From NCBI GenBank assembly GCA_951799405.1, contig OX637339.1, positions 16,616,001-16,680,000 on the forward strand: a stretch of 64,000 bases of DNA, given 5' to 3'. Position 1 is the stretch's first letter. Each line of letters starts with the position of its first letter. Under the pieces are notes generated by a model. It worked only from the letters and a program-made list of their open reading frames with translations, had not been told where the DNA came from and did not search any database. Source of the stretch: Agapetus fuscipes (lineage: Eukaryota; Arthropoda; Insecta; Trichoptera; Glossosomatidae). A program made the translations under genes and the position numbers. Shown in pieces: positions 32,207 through 43,630 of this stretch.

Positions 32207-32581
32207 ATGTGTTAGCGCGAACTTATACGCGCTTGTGGGAATGCATTTAATATGAATCTCAAATGATGTATATCTTTGCAAGTTAGATTAAGATTTAGTT
32301 AACCGCACATTTGAGAACCATTCTCTAGTATAGGGCGTTGTTCTCAAGTGTTGAAACTTGTCTATGGTACCCATGTACTTATATTATTTGTTAGCCAGAG
32401 TGTTTGTGTGCTGGTCTGTCTCTGTCTTCCCCCCACTCCCCGCCAGTTTGATCAATGACACTTTGATAGGGCTTTGCTTCGCCTGAGACCTAATTCGAAA
32501 TTCATCCCTTATTCTTACATAGACAGTAGTAACCTTACCAGTATTTAAAGACATTTTATTAGTTTGGTACTAATAATATAC

Positions 32582-32947
32582 TGTAATGTTTTTGGGTTCA
32601 GAAAGTCTCTAAATTAAAACATACAGGTCTTTTTTCAGGATCTTTATTTGCACTTCATTTATTTTTACAATTTATATTTATTTTTAGTAACTCAAATTTA
32701 TTTTCACAGTTCAGTATCGTTTACACTCTTCAATCAAAGGCAACTATCTCACTGACTTAGTGCACTCAATTGTGCTCCTTATATACTGTAGTGACAGAAG
32801 TCTCTAGGAGCTAATTTTGTCAGTAAGCTCGCGAACATTCTACCAACTTCAAGAGTACAAAAGGATCATTTCATTTCTAGATTTCTTAGGCCTATAATTA
32901 TTGCTACCTACGATGTGCACCTATATTAATCTACTATTTACATAACA
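32582..32947 (-). mobile_element. Solo LTR, copy 1
   Basis: 366 bp, TGTTATGT...CATTACA on the minus strand, 4-bp duplication ATAC (32578-32581, 32948-32951). The minus strand has TATATAAGG, a TCAGT initiator-like site and AATAAA sites in the order of an LTR. No internal retroviral-type sequence adjoins it. Confidence 0.8.
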
Positions 32948-33078
32948 ATACTAAAGATCACATTCTATACAATCTGAGAAAAGAAAAAATAAATACAACA
33001 CGTTAATGTGAGAGTTGCTTTTTATTTTCATATTCATATATTTATGAATATTTTCAAAATCAATTGATACCATTCATA

Positions 33079-33262
33079 TTCCTTGACTTACAGGTTGGCA
33101 AGAGGCTGACCGCCCATACTGTAAAATAATAGTTCACTTTGTCAATGTCACCCCTGTTTTTAGGTATTTTGTCGAGCCAGAAACAGGTATTAACATCATC
33201 AATCAATGATTGTTTTCATCATCCTGTACTAATAGGTTGGTATTAGGCTGACCCCACATGCT
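33079..33262 (+). mobile_element. Repeat A 5' fragments
   Basis: 33079-33166 and 33226-33262, both cut before or near the hairpin. Confidence 0.7.
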
Positions 33263-33408
33263 TTTTTTTTCAAGAAATCCTGTGCGGAGGACTTCAGATT
33301 TTAGTGACCCTAGGGGTCCAGACACTTGTTGTAGTGCCGCAGAGGTGTTTACGAGCTTGGTTGTCACTACAAGGCGCCAATACTCAAGCAAGAAGCAGTT
33401 GCTGTAAG
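33263..33408 (-). mobile_element. SINE-1 subfamily tail
   Basis: An alternative 3' body (aaatcctgtgcggaggac, tgtagtgccgcagaggtg) joined to the usual cgccaatactcaagcaag. The same body is at 45955. Confidence 0.65.
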
Positions 33409-33560
33409 GCTGGGACTTGAGGGGAGAAGAACTCAGGGACGTCGAAGGACATTGTGGGTGAAAAACCTACAACAGCAGTTGAGAAAAAGACCCTGTTTCA
33501 AGCCGCAGCATTCTTAATAGATCTTCGATAGAAGTGGCACCAAAAGAAGAATAAGAAAAA
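33409..33560 (+). mobile_element. LINE scrap (FGHIMR type)
   Basis: gaactcagggacgtcgaagg to gaagtggcac plus an AAGA tail; same end as 12300-12579, frameshifted. Confidence 0.65.
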
Positions 33561-33785
33561 AGAGCATATTTGAGAATATAAATTGTATATTCCTGCCGCC
33601 GGCATTGTGTATACCTATACCTACTCCGACTCATAAAGACCTACTCCCGCTAATTAATTATTGTTAAAATAATATTATGCGATAGATACCTATTATTGGA
33701 GATACTTATGTATTTGTATTATGTGTTTTGTGTATGTGCAACTCCTTTTTTCTGTTGGTGTCTTTAAGAATAAATAAATAAATTG

Positions 33786-33887
33786 TATTTTGTGCTCCAC
33801 TGGGATTCTAACCCACAACTTTCCATCCACGAGTCCGATGTATAACTTTCCACCCACGAACCACTAGACTACGGACCGGTCAAAGAT
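33786..33887 (-). mobile_element. SINE-1 head
   Basis: tRNA-like head with the A box (tagtctagtggttcgtggg) and a damaged B box. A stretch of about 25 bp (ccacgagtccgatgtataac) is duplicated within it. Confidence 0.7.
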
Positions 33888-34194
33888 AACGTAGTACTAT
33901 TTAAAATGAATAATCTAGTACACATATGTACATCCATTCTACTATCCTTTGTATTACTATCCTCATGTGAATTACCTTCATCTTCGTTATACTGTATGAA
34001 AATGTAGAAGACAACAAACTAAGCCATTGGAAACAACTTAAAAGTTTACCTACTAAAAATAGTAGGCCGAAAAATAAATATATTAAAAAAAGTTTAATTG
34101 AATACTTAGAGGAAATAATTTTGAATTTAAAGTGATTTTGAACGGAAAAATTTTTGTACAAAAAAATAAGTTATTTTCTTTATCGGCAAACTGT
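33888..34194. other. Unassigned stretch
   Basis: AT-rich; no gene. Confidence 0.4.
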
Positions 34195-34542
34195 TACCAA
34201 TATTTATGTATGGAAGTGAAGCATGGACTACGAGTGACAGCGAAATGAGTAAGGTATGTATTTTTTGAGTCAGGTAGGTGGAAATGAATCACTTGAGGAG
34301 TGTGACAGGAAAAATTCTGCGAGATAGAGTTAAGAATGAATGGGTGAAAGGCAAATGCAAATTGAAAGAGGATGTGAAAGTGAAGGTAGAAAATATTGTG
34401 AGGAGATGGTTTGGACATGTAGAAAGAATGGAAGAATGGAAGACTTACAAGTGTTTAGTCAGAGGAAATGTGGAAGGGAAAAAAAGAAAGAGAAGACCGA
34501 GAAAAGTGTGGCTGGATCATATTGGTGAAAATATGAAAGCAT

Positions 34543-34543
34543 A

Positions 34544-34612
<69 letters not shown>
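34543..34612. repeat. (TA)n microsatellite
   Basis: About 33 uninterrupted TA dinucleotides between the LINE and the tail of repeat A. Confidence 0.97.
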
Positions 34613-34615
<3 letters not shown>

Positions 34616-34862
34616 AATCTTACCTATAATCTAAGTTGGAAAGATATGTTATATAGATTCACATTACATGCACACCACCAGATACGTACAAGTTCGCGCT
34701 TGCACATGCCTCATGTGAACCTACAACATAAAAACCAAATCTCAAATGGACATACACCCTGCAACTCTTGTCGTCCTTCCCTGAAACAGGGGTGACATTG
34801 GCAAAATGAACCATTTTTACAGCATGGGTGGTCAGCCGCATACCAACCTATAAGTCAAGGAA
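34613..34862 (-). mobile_element. Repeat A copy inside the LINE
   Basis: Complete cgg-type copy with gtgaacctacaacataaaaa. Confidence 0.9.
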
Positions 34863-35030
34863 CTACATAGCGAATGTAAAAAAAGTAAATATATGAAAAA
34901 GGTGATGGAAATGAATGAATTCAAAGATGTATGGAAGGATAGGAAAAAATGGAGGCAAATCCCCCCTAGCGGAACGGCGATAGCCCATTGCTAAATAGAA
35001 GAAAATAAGGAAAAACAACAAAAAATATAA

Positions 35031-35252
35031 TGCTGGAGTGATGTCTTCCGGGATCTACGATCTACGGTTTTCTACGATCGGCTTCTTCAGCGTGAAGTAT
35101 GATGATGAAGATGATCTTGATAAGAATTGTGATGATCATCTTCATCATCATACTTCACGCTGAAGAAACCCATCGTAGAAATGGGCAAAACGTCCGGAAG
35201 CTCCAGCTCCCACAGACCACGGCAACAGATCCCGGAAAACATCATTCCAGCA
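35031..35252. mobile_element. Palindromic foldback element
   Basis: Outer arms tgctggagtgatgtcttccg and its complement near 35227-35252. Inner arms cttcagcgtgaagtatgatg (35086-35117) and complement (about 35134-35165). Confidence 0.8.
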
Positions 35253-35696
35253 TCATCAGCCGGCCGTGTAAGCCTAAAACTCTAAAATATAATAATATTA
35301 TACCTAAACCTGGCTTGGGAGAAATCTAAACTTCATCCGGCATTATTCCGACAGACTGGAAGATAAAAATAACAATAAAATATGGAATAGGTCGTAAATT
35401 GCTGCGAGTTTGAAAGAAGCTGTACGTACGTACATTTTCCTTTCAGAAGGGTTTCTATGTACCCTGGGCATGTATTTAGCTCTATATATAAGGTTATGTA
35501 TACAATATTGTAAAGTACTCGTATATCACAGTTTGTCGTCAAAATTTAGGCGACAGTACTTTGGAAACTCCCGGTTGGAGGTACGGTCGTAGACTAAAGT
35601 ATCCAGTTATTTTCAACTCTTATTTTAAGAAATTTGAAAACGCCTTTCCTTTTTTGATTTTTATGTTTAATTATTTGTGTCTAAGGCATCTGTTAT
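35253..35696. other. Unassigned stretch
   Basis: No repeat or gene recognised. Confidence 0.4.
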
Positions 35697-36022
35697 GTAA
35701 TTTGTAAAGATGTTTTAACATTAAGTATTTGTATTTATTCATAAACAGACACGTGTGAGTTCGCGCTTACAAATGTTGAATGTGTACTTACAATTCAAAA
35801 ACCAAACCTCAATGAATGAACTCAAGCCCTTAGACCTAATAGTTTGTATGAAGCTTATCCCCATAGAGTATTTTTTAAATATTTTTTATTACAATTTTAT
35901 ATTTGGGTGGAATTTTATAATTTGTAAGTTAAAATGTAGTATGTATAGAGACGTACAGGTTGTGGGTATTCAATTTGAATCTGAAATGTTAATGTAACAT
36001 TTCAACTTAAGATTATAGATAT
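35697..36022. mobile_element. Repeat A fragments, both strands
   Basis: 35697-35833 is minus strand; 35920-36022 is an old plus-strand 3' end (aacatttcaacttaagatt). Confidence 0.55.
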
Positions 36023-36469
36023 AGATATTTTTATGTAAATATGAAATATAAATATTTAAAATAAGTAGGTATTAGTTATAGTTATAGGAATTCTGTATTG
36101 TATTGTGTGGGTAGGAATCATTGAATAAAAATACTTGAAGCATCGAGAAATAATGATTACTACGCCTTTCTGGAACCGTCTAGCGAATATGAATCTGGAT
36201 TGTACTGTTTTAAAGAGTATAAGAAGGGTGCGAGTTGCTTGCAGAGCCAATATCTTACGAGCTTTACAACTACATACATTGAACCAAAACCAGTGAACAG
36301 AAACCAAGTGTAATGGAATAGTCGAGACTACCTTTGTGAAAATAAATTATTAAAAGTGTAAAATAAACAACTGTATAAGAAGACCAGTATTTTTAATTGA
36401 AAAACTTTTGAATCCTAAATTCGTAACAATATATAAACAAGGAATACAAGTATACTCTTGTTAAATCAC
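36023..36469. other. Unassigned stretch
   Basis: No repeat or gene recognised. A minus-strand frame at 36056-36307 has no domain. Confidence 0.4.
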
Positions 36470-36755
36470 TAGTCAGCCTCAAACCAACCTATAAGTCAAG
36501 GAAGGAACCCACATTACCACAACTTTACCTTACAACAACTGGGTCTTGCTTGAGAATTGGCGCTTTCTACAGCGACGACCCAGCTCGCAGAGGGCTCTTG
36601 AGGTGTGATACACACAAAAACAGCGCTCACCAAATAAATCATCCTAATATTATTATTATTACAAGAAATATGTTTTACTTTGCCAATGCCACAAATGTTT
36701 CATGGAAGGTCGCTAATAGTTGCAAGGCTTAAGCTTTTTTGAGATTTGGGATGCA
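36470..36755. mobile_element. Repeat A scraps flanking a SINE-1 3' half
   Basis: 36470-36503 is a minus repeat A 5' end, 36528-36662 a plus SINE-1 3' half with (att)n tail, and 36662-36755 a plus repeat A middle. 36756-37029 is unassigned. Confidence 0.7.
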
Positions 36756-37029
36756 AGGACTACAACTAAAAAAATATATATCATTTCCATCCCAAATTCA
36801 CCAGTCACTTTCGTACGCGACCGTTACCGTACCCCGGCAGTACTCGACACTGTCGCCTCGCAGATAATATATCGTGCCTAATATGAAATCCGCGAAATTT
36901 GTAGTGATTTACGCGTCGCCCATATAAAATTCATATCATCCCCTAGTAAAAATATATTATATAATAATGATAATACTTCGTACGACCCGCTTCGTCGCAG
37001 GGATCCTCAACTACCGATATTCCACTGCA

Positions 37030-37355
37030 GTTTATTTTCGCAACGCAAACGCAACTAAGCTACACATATAGTGTAACTTCTTGCCGCGTTATCTCCGCAT
37101 GTGGCGAGTTGAACCTATTTATTTTTAAAGGCCAGCCTTGCGCCATCCATTTCAGTTGAAGCAGGGGTTTACCAGCTCCCGAGAGGGCTGGTACTCATTT
37201 CTTGGGAAGGCTGAGTAAGCCTTGCCGGTATTTTATTATGGGTTTGAAATAAACACCGAAACGGGAAATCATTTCTGACGCCCTCGGTGGGATTCGAACC
37301 CGAGCTCACGGCATGGAATGCAAGCACTCTACCAACTGAGCTATCGACCGGACTT
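37030..37355 (-). mobile_element. SINE-2, full length
   Basis: Both boxes intact (minus strand tagctcagttggtagag and GGTTCGAATCCC), 3' end with gttgcgtttgcgttgcg. A small deletion removes ccgaagggg. Confidence 0.9.
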
Positions 37356-37360
37356 TAAGA

Positions 37361-37568
37361 TCTGTTATCTAAGTAACAAAGATATATTACATTTAAGATT
37401 CATATTAAATGCATTCTTATAAGCAGACGCGTATAAGTTTGCGCTTACACATGCTGCATGTGGATTTACAACGTAAAACCCCAATCTCAAATGAACATAA
37501 GCCCTGCAACTCTTGCCGACCTACCTTGAAACAGGGGTGACATTGGCAAAGTGAACCATTTTGTAACA
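37361..37568 (-). mobile_element. Repeat A, 5' truncated
   Basis: Tail to ggttcac block; ends at ccattttgtaaca. Confidence 0.85.
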
Positions 37569-38454
37569 GCCCTGATGTATACTGTAACGGAATACACTGG
37601 TAGATGCTTATTGGTGTGCGTGTGTTTTGAGAGAATGTTCTGGGCCAGACGATTGTAGTTGTAAGGTGTGTATGTAGGTAGAACATGGACTCTTCAAGAA
37701 ATAAATATGTCCAGAATCGTCTATACAGGTGTGGTAGTGGAACTTTCTAGGGCCTGCTGGAATGGCCCCTAGGTTCTGCTATAAGAAGGGTCACAATCGG
37801 CTGGAGTGGGCAGTCTTTCAAAGCACTCACACAGTGGAATAGCTAGTTACTAGGGCGACCAATATGGTGTAAAATAACTGTAATCTGTACAAAATAAATA
37901 AGCTTGTTAAAATAAATCTGTTAAAATAAGTCTGTTAAAATAAATCTATTGTAAGAAAGTCTGTGTACCTAAATAAACTGTATGGCTAACTTGTGTTTTA
38001 ATTAAGAACCCTCAGAAGAAACGTAACAACACCATAGGCAAAAACGTCTGCAATTTGTGATATTTACCTACTTCAACCGTGAAAACAAAACAGTTCATAA
38101 AAATAATAAATGCTTTCTTTAGAGTTTTTTGAAAAACAATATTGAATTTTCACCTTGTTAATAAACACCTTTATAAAAACAATATATAAAATAAACAGTG
38201 TTAGGAACAATGAAGAACAACTTGTTTTTTTCGTTAAAATTAAATGAATTTCAGTGTTAATAAACAAACCTTTAAAAACAATAATATTATTTCTAACACC
38301 TACGCATATGCACGGGTTGGAGGTAAACACGCGTATCTTTAAGTTTGTCTCCTTTTTTTAAAGAATCCTGTGCGAGAGGCTCCCCGATTCTTGAAAGTAT
38401 TGGGGATCACTAACCAACAGTTTCTGCCTTCCTCACATTAGGTGGTAATAAAAA
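37569..38454. other. Mostly unassigned
   Basis: 37910-37970 has a short repeat (gttaaaataaatct). 38355-38440 resembles the alternative SINE-1 tail. 38090-38290 has aaacaccttta/ttaaaggtgt-type words in both orientations. No gene. Confidence 0.4.
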
Positions 38455-38875
38455 AAATATTATTAGGATGATATATTTGGTGAGAGCTGTTTTTGTGTGC
38501 ATCACACCTCAAGACCCCTTTGCGAGATTGGTCGTCACTGTAGAAATTGTCAATTCTCAAGCAAGACCCAGTTGTTGTGAGGTTGGATGGACCTTTCAGT
38601 GACCGGTCTTTGGTAAAAGTTTATGATTTTTTTCAACCCAGCGAAGAGCACATTTGGAAATATAAGTGGTAAATTTTTGTGCTCCGCCGGGATTCGAATC
38701 CACAACCTTCCATTTACGCGTCCGAAGTGTAGCCACTGGACTACGAACCGGTTCAAGAAATTCCAGCAACACGCGGTGTACCTAGCGGTCACCCATCCAA
38801 GTAGCATCCGCGCCCAATGTTGCTTAACTTCGGTGATCTGATGAGAACCGGTGCTTGCAACATGGTATCGTGGTA
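38455..38875 (-). mobile_element. SINE-1, composite 5S rRNA plus tRNA head
   Basis: 5S-like part about 38763-38875 (gcaacacgcggtg, cttaacttcggtgatctg), tRNA-like part 38691-38757 with B box GGATTCGAATCC, body and att tail. Same order as 693-1112, so the fusion is a family trait and not a chance junction. Confidence 0.88.
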
Positions 38876-39275
38876 GTCTGTTCCGCTTCGTTGGGCCCGT
38901 AAAAAGCAAAGCACGGTCCCCAAAATTAGTGCGTGCCCGACAAGACGGCTGGACTAAGTCAATCACCCCATACCCCGCAGATGTGAGCGGTTGGCGCCTC
39001 AAATCTATCTCAACTGATGGGAACATGTCAGACAAGTATGAAGGAGCCATACCATTGACAGCTTTGTAAACCATCAAACAAACACGGTAGACCACCCTCT
39101 CCGGAAAACGAAGCCAATGCAGTTTTTTTAACAATGGAGTAATGTGATTAAATTTAGACATCCCGAATATGAGTCTTGCTGCAGAGTTCAGCACAGATTG
39201 AAGCTTGCTAAACTGTTTTTTCGGCTGACCTATATACAGCGTTGAGCAATAGTCCACTCGAGACATTACAAAAAC
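38873..39275 (-). mobile_element. CR1/L2-like LINE RT fragment
   Basis: Frame with SRVDYCSTLYIG, LQSVLNSAARLI, HITPLLKKLHWL, YKAVNGMAPSYL, RARTNFGDRALLFTGP and NRLP. This is the RT C-terminal region of CR1/L2 LINEs, carrying more of the domain than the other fragments. The end after NRLP is lost at the SINE-1 5' end. Confidence 0.88.
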
Positions 39276-39890
39276 ATATATTAAAATAAATAATAATATA
39301 TTTAAATTGTTTAGGATCCCTAACAGCAGTTGGCAGACATTTTCATTTTGAAAAAACCGCGTGGTCCGCAACATTTTTCGAGGCGAAAAAATACATTTAT
39401 TCCACAAAAATATTTTTTTCCAGGTTTTTGTTTTGGCTCCTTTGCCCTCCAAGCCGTCAGTTAGTCTTTCATTTTTTTTTTTTTTTTTTTTTGATTCGGG
39501 CAAAATAAATAGTCCAGAGTAAAAAATGAACAAGAGAATTCCTGGATCACTATCATCTGTCATCTTCCATTCATACAGTTCTACACCAAAAGCAAAAAAA
39601 AATACGTTTTTACTTTACCAAAGCGTTTTATCTAGAAATGAATGGAGACTCAAATACACATTAGAAAGCAGAGTATCTGTTTTTAAACAACTTTTGGAAA
39701 ACGCTATTTTTACGTCAAAACGTTAATTTTCACACTTGAAGAAGGTGCTGTTGTCGGATGTTTATTTTTATAAATTTGAGTTCAAAAAAATATTTCAAAT
39801 CAAGAAAAATAATAATGCTCACATTTGAGATATAATTTTTTTTTGCTTTATATGCTTCCAAAATTTTCAAGAATTATTCCTTCCTACATG
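39276..39890. other. Unassigned stretch
   Basis: Poly-T at 39472-39493. The minus-strand frame crossing 39300-39563 is not part of the LINE. Confidence 0.4.
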
Positions 39891-40144
39891 TTCCTTGACT
39901 TATAGGTTGGTATGCGGCTGACCACCCATGCTGTAAAAATGGTTCACTTTGCCAATGTCACCCCTGTTACAGGGAAGGACGGCAAGAGTTGCAGGGTGTA
40001 TGTCCATTTGAGATTTGGTTTTTATGTTGTAGGTTCACATGAGGCATGTGCAAGCGCGAACTTGTACGTGTCTGGTTGTGAGAATGCATGTAATGTGAAT
40101 CTCCAATGTAACATATTTTTGCAACTTAGATTAGATAAGATTAT
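39891..40144 (+). mobile_element. Repeat A copy
   Basis: Complete cgg-type copy, closely similar to 50378-50678 and 19456-19715, so a fairly recent subfamily. Confidence 0.92.
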
Positions 40145-40165
40145 ATCATTGTTTTAAGTTATGTA

Positions 40166-40400
40166 ATAATCTATAATCTAAGTTGCAAAGATATGCGAAC
40201 ATTTAAAATTCATATTAAATGCATACTCACAATCAGGCACGTGAAAGTTCGCGCTTATGAATGCTGCATGAGTACTTAACAAATTAAAATCCAAACCTCA
40301 AATGAACATAAACCCTGCAACTTTTGCCGAGCTTCCAAAAACAGTAGTGATTGGTAAAGTGACCATTTTTTACAGTACAGGTGGCTAACCTCATGAATCC
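40166..40400 (-). mobile_element. Repeat A copy
   Basis: Tail-to-tail with the previous copy. The 5' end decays after gtggctaacctcatg. Confidence 0.82.
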
Positions 40401-40863
40401 TAAAAAAAAAAAATCCGGAATTTTTAATTAAAAAGAATCCAGCAAAGAACGTAACAATTTTAATTTTCCTACGAATGTGGGGCAAAAAAGCTTCAAAGTA
40501 TTTTTTCCCCATTTTTTTCATTATTTTTCAATTCACCTGCCTGAACGATGTTTTATTCGATATTTCACGTTTTCACAAACATCAAAATATTCTCTCATCA
40601 CCCGTTTTCATATTAAAAAAAAAGATCAACTCTGTGTTTTTCCCTGCACAAAAGAGTAAAAGACTACATCAGCCCTGGTTCTACGAGGGGCATCCAGAAA
40701 TAAAGTTATCCTCTGGTGTGCCGGCATATTTCAACCATTACAATCGTACTCTTGGTTTTGATATTAAATATCTACAAAGATACATAACATATCAGCTACT
40801 GGCCGTTTTTTTTTATCTCAAAAGACAGTGAAATACAAAACCATAATTTAGTAAAACGTTATG
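40401..40863. other. Unassigned stretch
   Basis: Overlapping plus-strand frames at 40475-40831 (118 codons) lack a recognisable domain; could be a decayed coding remnant. Confidence 0.4.
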
Positions 40864-41072
40864 TCACCAATGTCACCCCTGTTTCAGGGAAGGATGGCAA
40901 GAGTTGCAAGGCTTATGTTCATTTGAGATTGGGTTTTTATATTGTAGGTCCACATGCGGCATGTGTTAGCGCGAAATTATACATGTCTGCTTGTGGGAAT
41001 GCATTTAATATAAATCTTAAATGATATATATATCTTTGCAGCTTAGATTAGATTAGATTAGATTAGATTATA
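40864..41072 (+). mobile_element. Repeat A, 5' truncated
   Basis: Starts at atgtcaccaatgtcacccc; tail is (gatta)5. Supplies the uninterrupted gcggcatgtgttagcgcg site. Confidence 0.88.
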
Positions 41073-41151
41073 AGTGACGTATTTACTGCACCACCTCATA
41101 ATTTATTATCATTATTTTTTTTATACTTAAATGTTATTTATTTCTCGTATT

Positions 41152-41390
41152 TTTGACTTATAGGTTGGTATGAGGCTGACCACTCACACTGTAAAAAATG
41201 GTTCACTTTGCCAATGTCACCCCTGTTTCAGGAAAAGTCGGCAAGAGTTGCAGGGCTTATGTTCATTTGAGGTTTGGATTTTATTTGTAAGTACACAATC
41301 AGCATTTGTAAGCGCGAATTAAACGTGTTTGTTTGTGGGCATACATCTGAGAGCGTTGAATGAATATATCCTTGCAACTTAGATTATAGA
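41152..41390 (+). mobile_element. Repeat A copy
   Basis: Complete agg-type copy ending agattatag. Confidence 0.9.
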
Positions 41391-41811
41391 GTATTATAGA
41401 CACAATTTTTAATAACAAAATAAAACTATCTTTCCGGGTGGCCCTCGTATGTTAAGGGGGCCGCCTTCCCATGGTTCGAAAATCATTTTTTCCGGCTATA
41501 TTCGCATTCAATTGGCGATGTGCTCGACCGACCGCGAAATTTAAAAAATATCGATCCCCGAGCTTAAAAACGTCGTAGCTGGCAATTTTACAACAGTAAA
41601 AATATTACAAAAAAACATCCATTACAATTTCAACTAAATACATAGAAATAATGGTTGAAAATGGCGCCTAGTGGATAGGCAAACTGCTTCATGATTTTTT
41701 TTGATAGACAATAAAAAAAAAATCGGTAATTTTGAGAATATTTTAGAGAAGTTTATTTTCACATATTTTGTATAATTCTTTTTTATGGTGTCTATAATAA
41801 AACTAAACATT
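41391..41811. other. Unassigned stretch
   Basis: 41440-41600 is less AT-rich; no match to coding motifs. Confidence 0.4.
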
Positions 41812-42045
41812 GACGATCGGGACGATGGAAGGGACGACCGACAAAAGTATGGAGTGATCAGATTGAGGAGATTGTGAATGAATGGGATATACAAAGTGAG
41901 TGTAAAAGAAGAAAATTTATGATAAAGGTGATGAATATGAATGAATTGAAAGGGATATGTAAGGAGAGATAGAAATGAAGGCAGCTCTGCAGAGTCTCTG
42001 GCCACCCCTAGCGGAACGGCGACAGAGTTACAGTAACAGTAACAG
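41812..42045 (+). mobile_element. LINE (GHVERM type) 3' fragment
   Basis: gggacgaccgacaaaagtat to the stop, then (gttaca/gtaaca)n. Mid-frame stop (agagatag). Confidence 0.8.
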
Positions 42046-42119
42046 TCAAATGACAGAAAACATTGGTGAGTTTATGATAAAAAATTGTAGCGAATATGCA
42101 GTATTAACAAACCTTTCTT

Positions 42120-42255
42120 AATGTAAATCTATTACTGAATGAGATAAACAAAGTCATAATAAAAGCAGAGCTTGCATGAAAAAGATTATGACTCTGAATG
42201 AAACGAAACATGTGTGAAAGGACCGATATAAATGGCGGTTGATCTACAATACTAG
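42120..42255 (+). mobile_element. Related LINE scrap
   Basis: Codons for CMKKIMTLNE and aaatggcggttgatct, the ending seen in the LINE joined to repeat A at 9020-9072. Confidence 0.6.
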
Positions 42256-42346
42256 CGATTAAAGGCTTATATTTTTAAACGTTCATTTTTATTATTGTTG
42301 CATTGTATTCTTCAGATACAATGTATTTAACTCATATTAATTTTGC

Positions 42347-42446
42347 TTAGCTTGCCTAAAAGGTTGGTATGAGACTGACCAAACATACTGTAAATATGAG
42401 TTCACATTGTCAATGTCACGCTGGTTTCAGAAGAGATTTTAATATT
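42347..42446 (+). mobile_element. Repeat A fragment
   Basis: 5' part to the hairpin. A separate scrap at 42500-42522 (gcacgatgtgttagcgcgaa) resembles the M2-repeat A junction. Confidence 0.65.
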
Positions 42447-42529
42447 TCTGGGCTTACTTTTTAAATTGAAATTTTGGTCTGATTTATTAAGAACATCATA
42501 GTGCACGATGTGTTAGCGCGAATCCATAG

Positions 42530-42780
42530 TTCCTTGACTTATAGGTTGGTATGCGGCTGACTACCCATGCTGTAAAAAATGGTTCACTTTGCCAATGTTA
42601 CCCCTGTTTCAGGGAAGGACGGCAAGAGTTGCCGGGTGTATGACTATTTGGGATTTAAGTTTTTATGTTGTATTCACATGCGGCTTGTGCAAGCGCGAAC
42701 TTGTACGTGTCTGCTTGTAAGAATGCATATTATAATGTGAATCCACAATTTAACATATCTTTGCAACTTAGATTAGATTG
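42530..42780 (+). mobile_element. Repeat A copy
   Basis: Complete cgg-type copy, tail agattagattgg. Confidence 0.9.
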
Positions 42781-43208
42781 GATAACACATGCAAATACAG
42801 AAAAAAAAACAGTGGTCACCAAATAATTCAATCAAATATTTCACGATATTTTGATAGATACATATTTTTTGTAGAAAGCTAAAAATATGAAAAAAATCCT
42901 TCTTATTTCGGATTATAAAATTTTACAACCACGGAGTTTCTCAACTCGAAAATTTTATTTTAAAAAAAATAACTCCAGTGAATTATTGCCACGACAGAGC
43001 GAAATAATAAAATAACAAAAACAAAAAGAAAAGACACTTTTCAGGGGCGCTGTAAAAAGAGTTGTAAAGTATGCACATAGACGATAACTTGGCAATCAAC
43101 ATTCAGCATTCTTGTGTGAATACATTCAAGAGTGATTGAATTAAACGAAGAACATTGATTAATGAAAGACTTCTTTACTCAATGTAATCTTTTTTTTGGT
43201 ATGGGTTA
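42781..43208. other. Unassigned stretch
   Basis: AT-rich; no gene. Confidence 0.4.
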
Positions 43209-43459
43209 TTCCTTGACTTAAAGGTTGGTATGAAGCTAACCTCCTATACTGTAAAAAATGGCTCACTTTGCCAATGCCACCCCTGTTTTAGGGAAGGTTA
43301 GAAAAAGTTGCAGGGCTCATGTTCATTTTGATTTTAAGTTGTAAGTACGCACGTATCATTTGTAAGCGTGAAATTACACTTGTCTGCTTGTGGGCACGCA
43401 TTTCATATGAATCTTACATGTGAATATAGTTTATAGTTTTGCAACGTAGATTATAGATT
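43209..43459 (+). mobile_element. Repeat A copy
   Basis: Complete, with a small deletion before gattttaagttgtaag. Confidence 0.88.
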
Positions 43460-43469
43460 TCAAAAGTTT

Positions 43470-43630
43470 ACGTCTCGCCGGGTTGAAAAACTCACATGCC
43501 TTTACCAAAGATCGGTCACCAAAGGTTTCTCCAGCCTGGGTTTTGCTAGGGAATTAGCGCTTTCAATAGCGACGATCAAATTCGCAGTAGGCTCTTGAGG
43601 TGTGTACATAAAAGTAAACTGCACTCACCT
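43470..43630 (+). mobile_element. SINE-1 3' half
   Basis: tcgccgggttgaaaaactc to aactgcactcacc; diverged. Confidence 0.75.

Larger units (their letters stand above)
31496..32300 (+). mobile_element. Repeat A copy, outermost layer of a nest
   Basis: Pieces 31496-31656 and 32207-32300 join at gcggcATGTgttagcgcg, exactly as in uninterrupted copies such as 40864-41072. Confidence 0.9.
34195..34990 (+). mobile_element. LINE (GHVERM type), longer decayed fragment
   Basis: Starts upstream of the other copies at YGSEAWTTSDSEMSK, continues with EMNHLRSVTGKILRDRVKNEW, RWFGHVERM and RPRKVWLDHI to 34545, and resumes at 34866 (KYMKKVMEMNEF...KKWRQ). A TA microsatellite and repeat A separate the parts. 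Confidence 0.78.

Noticed and set aside
38550..39563. 337-codon minus-strand frame as a single gene
   Set aside because: It runs through a SINE-1 and a truncated CR1-like LINE; only 38873-39275 is real (old) coding sequence.
40475..40831. 118-codon plus-strand frame
   Set aside because: No recognisable motif and no splice or start context; possible remnant only.
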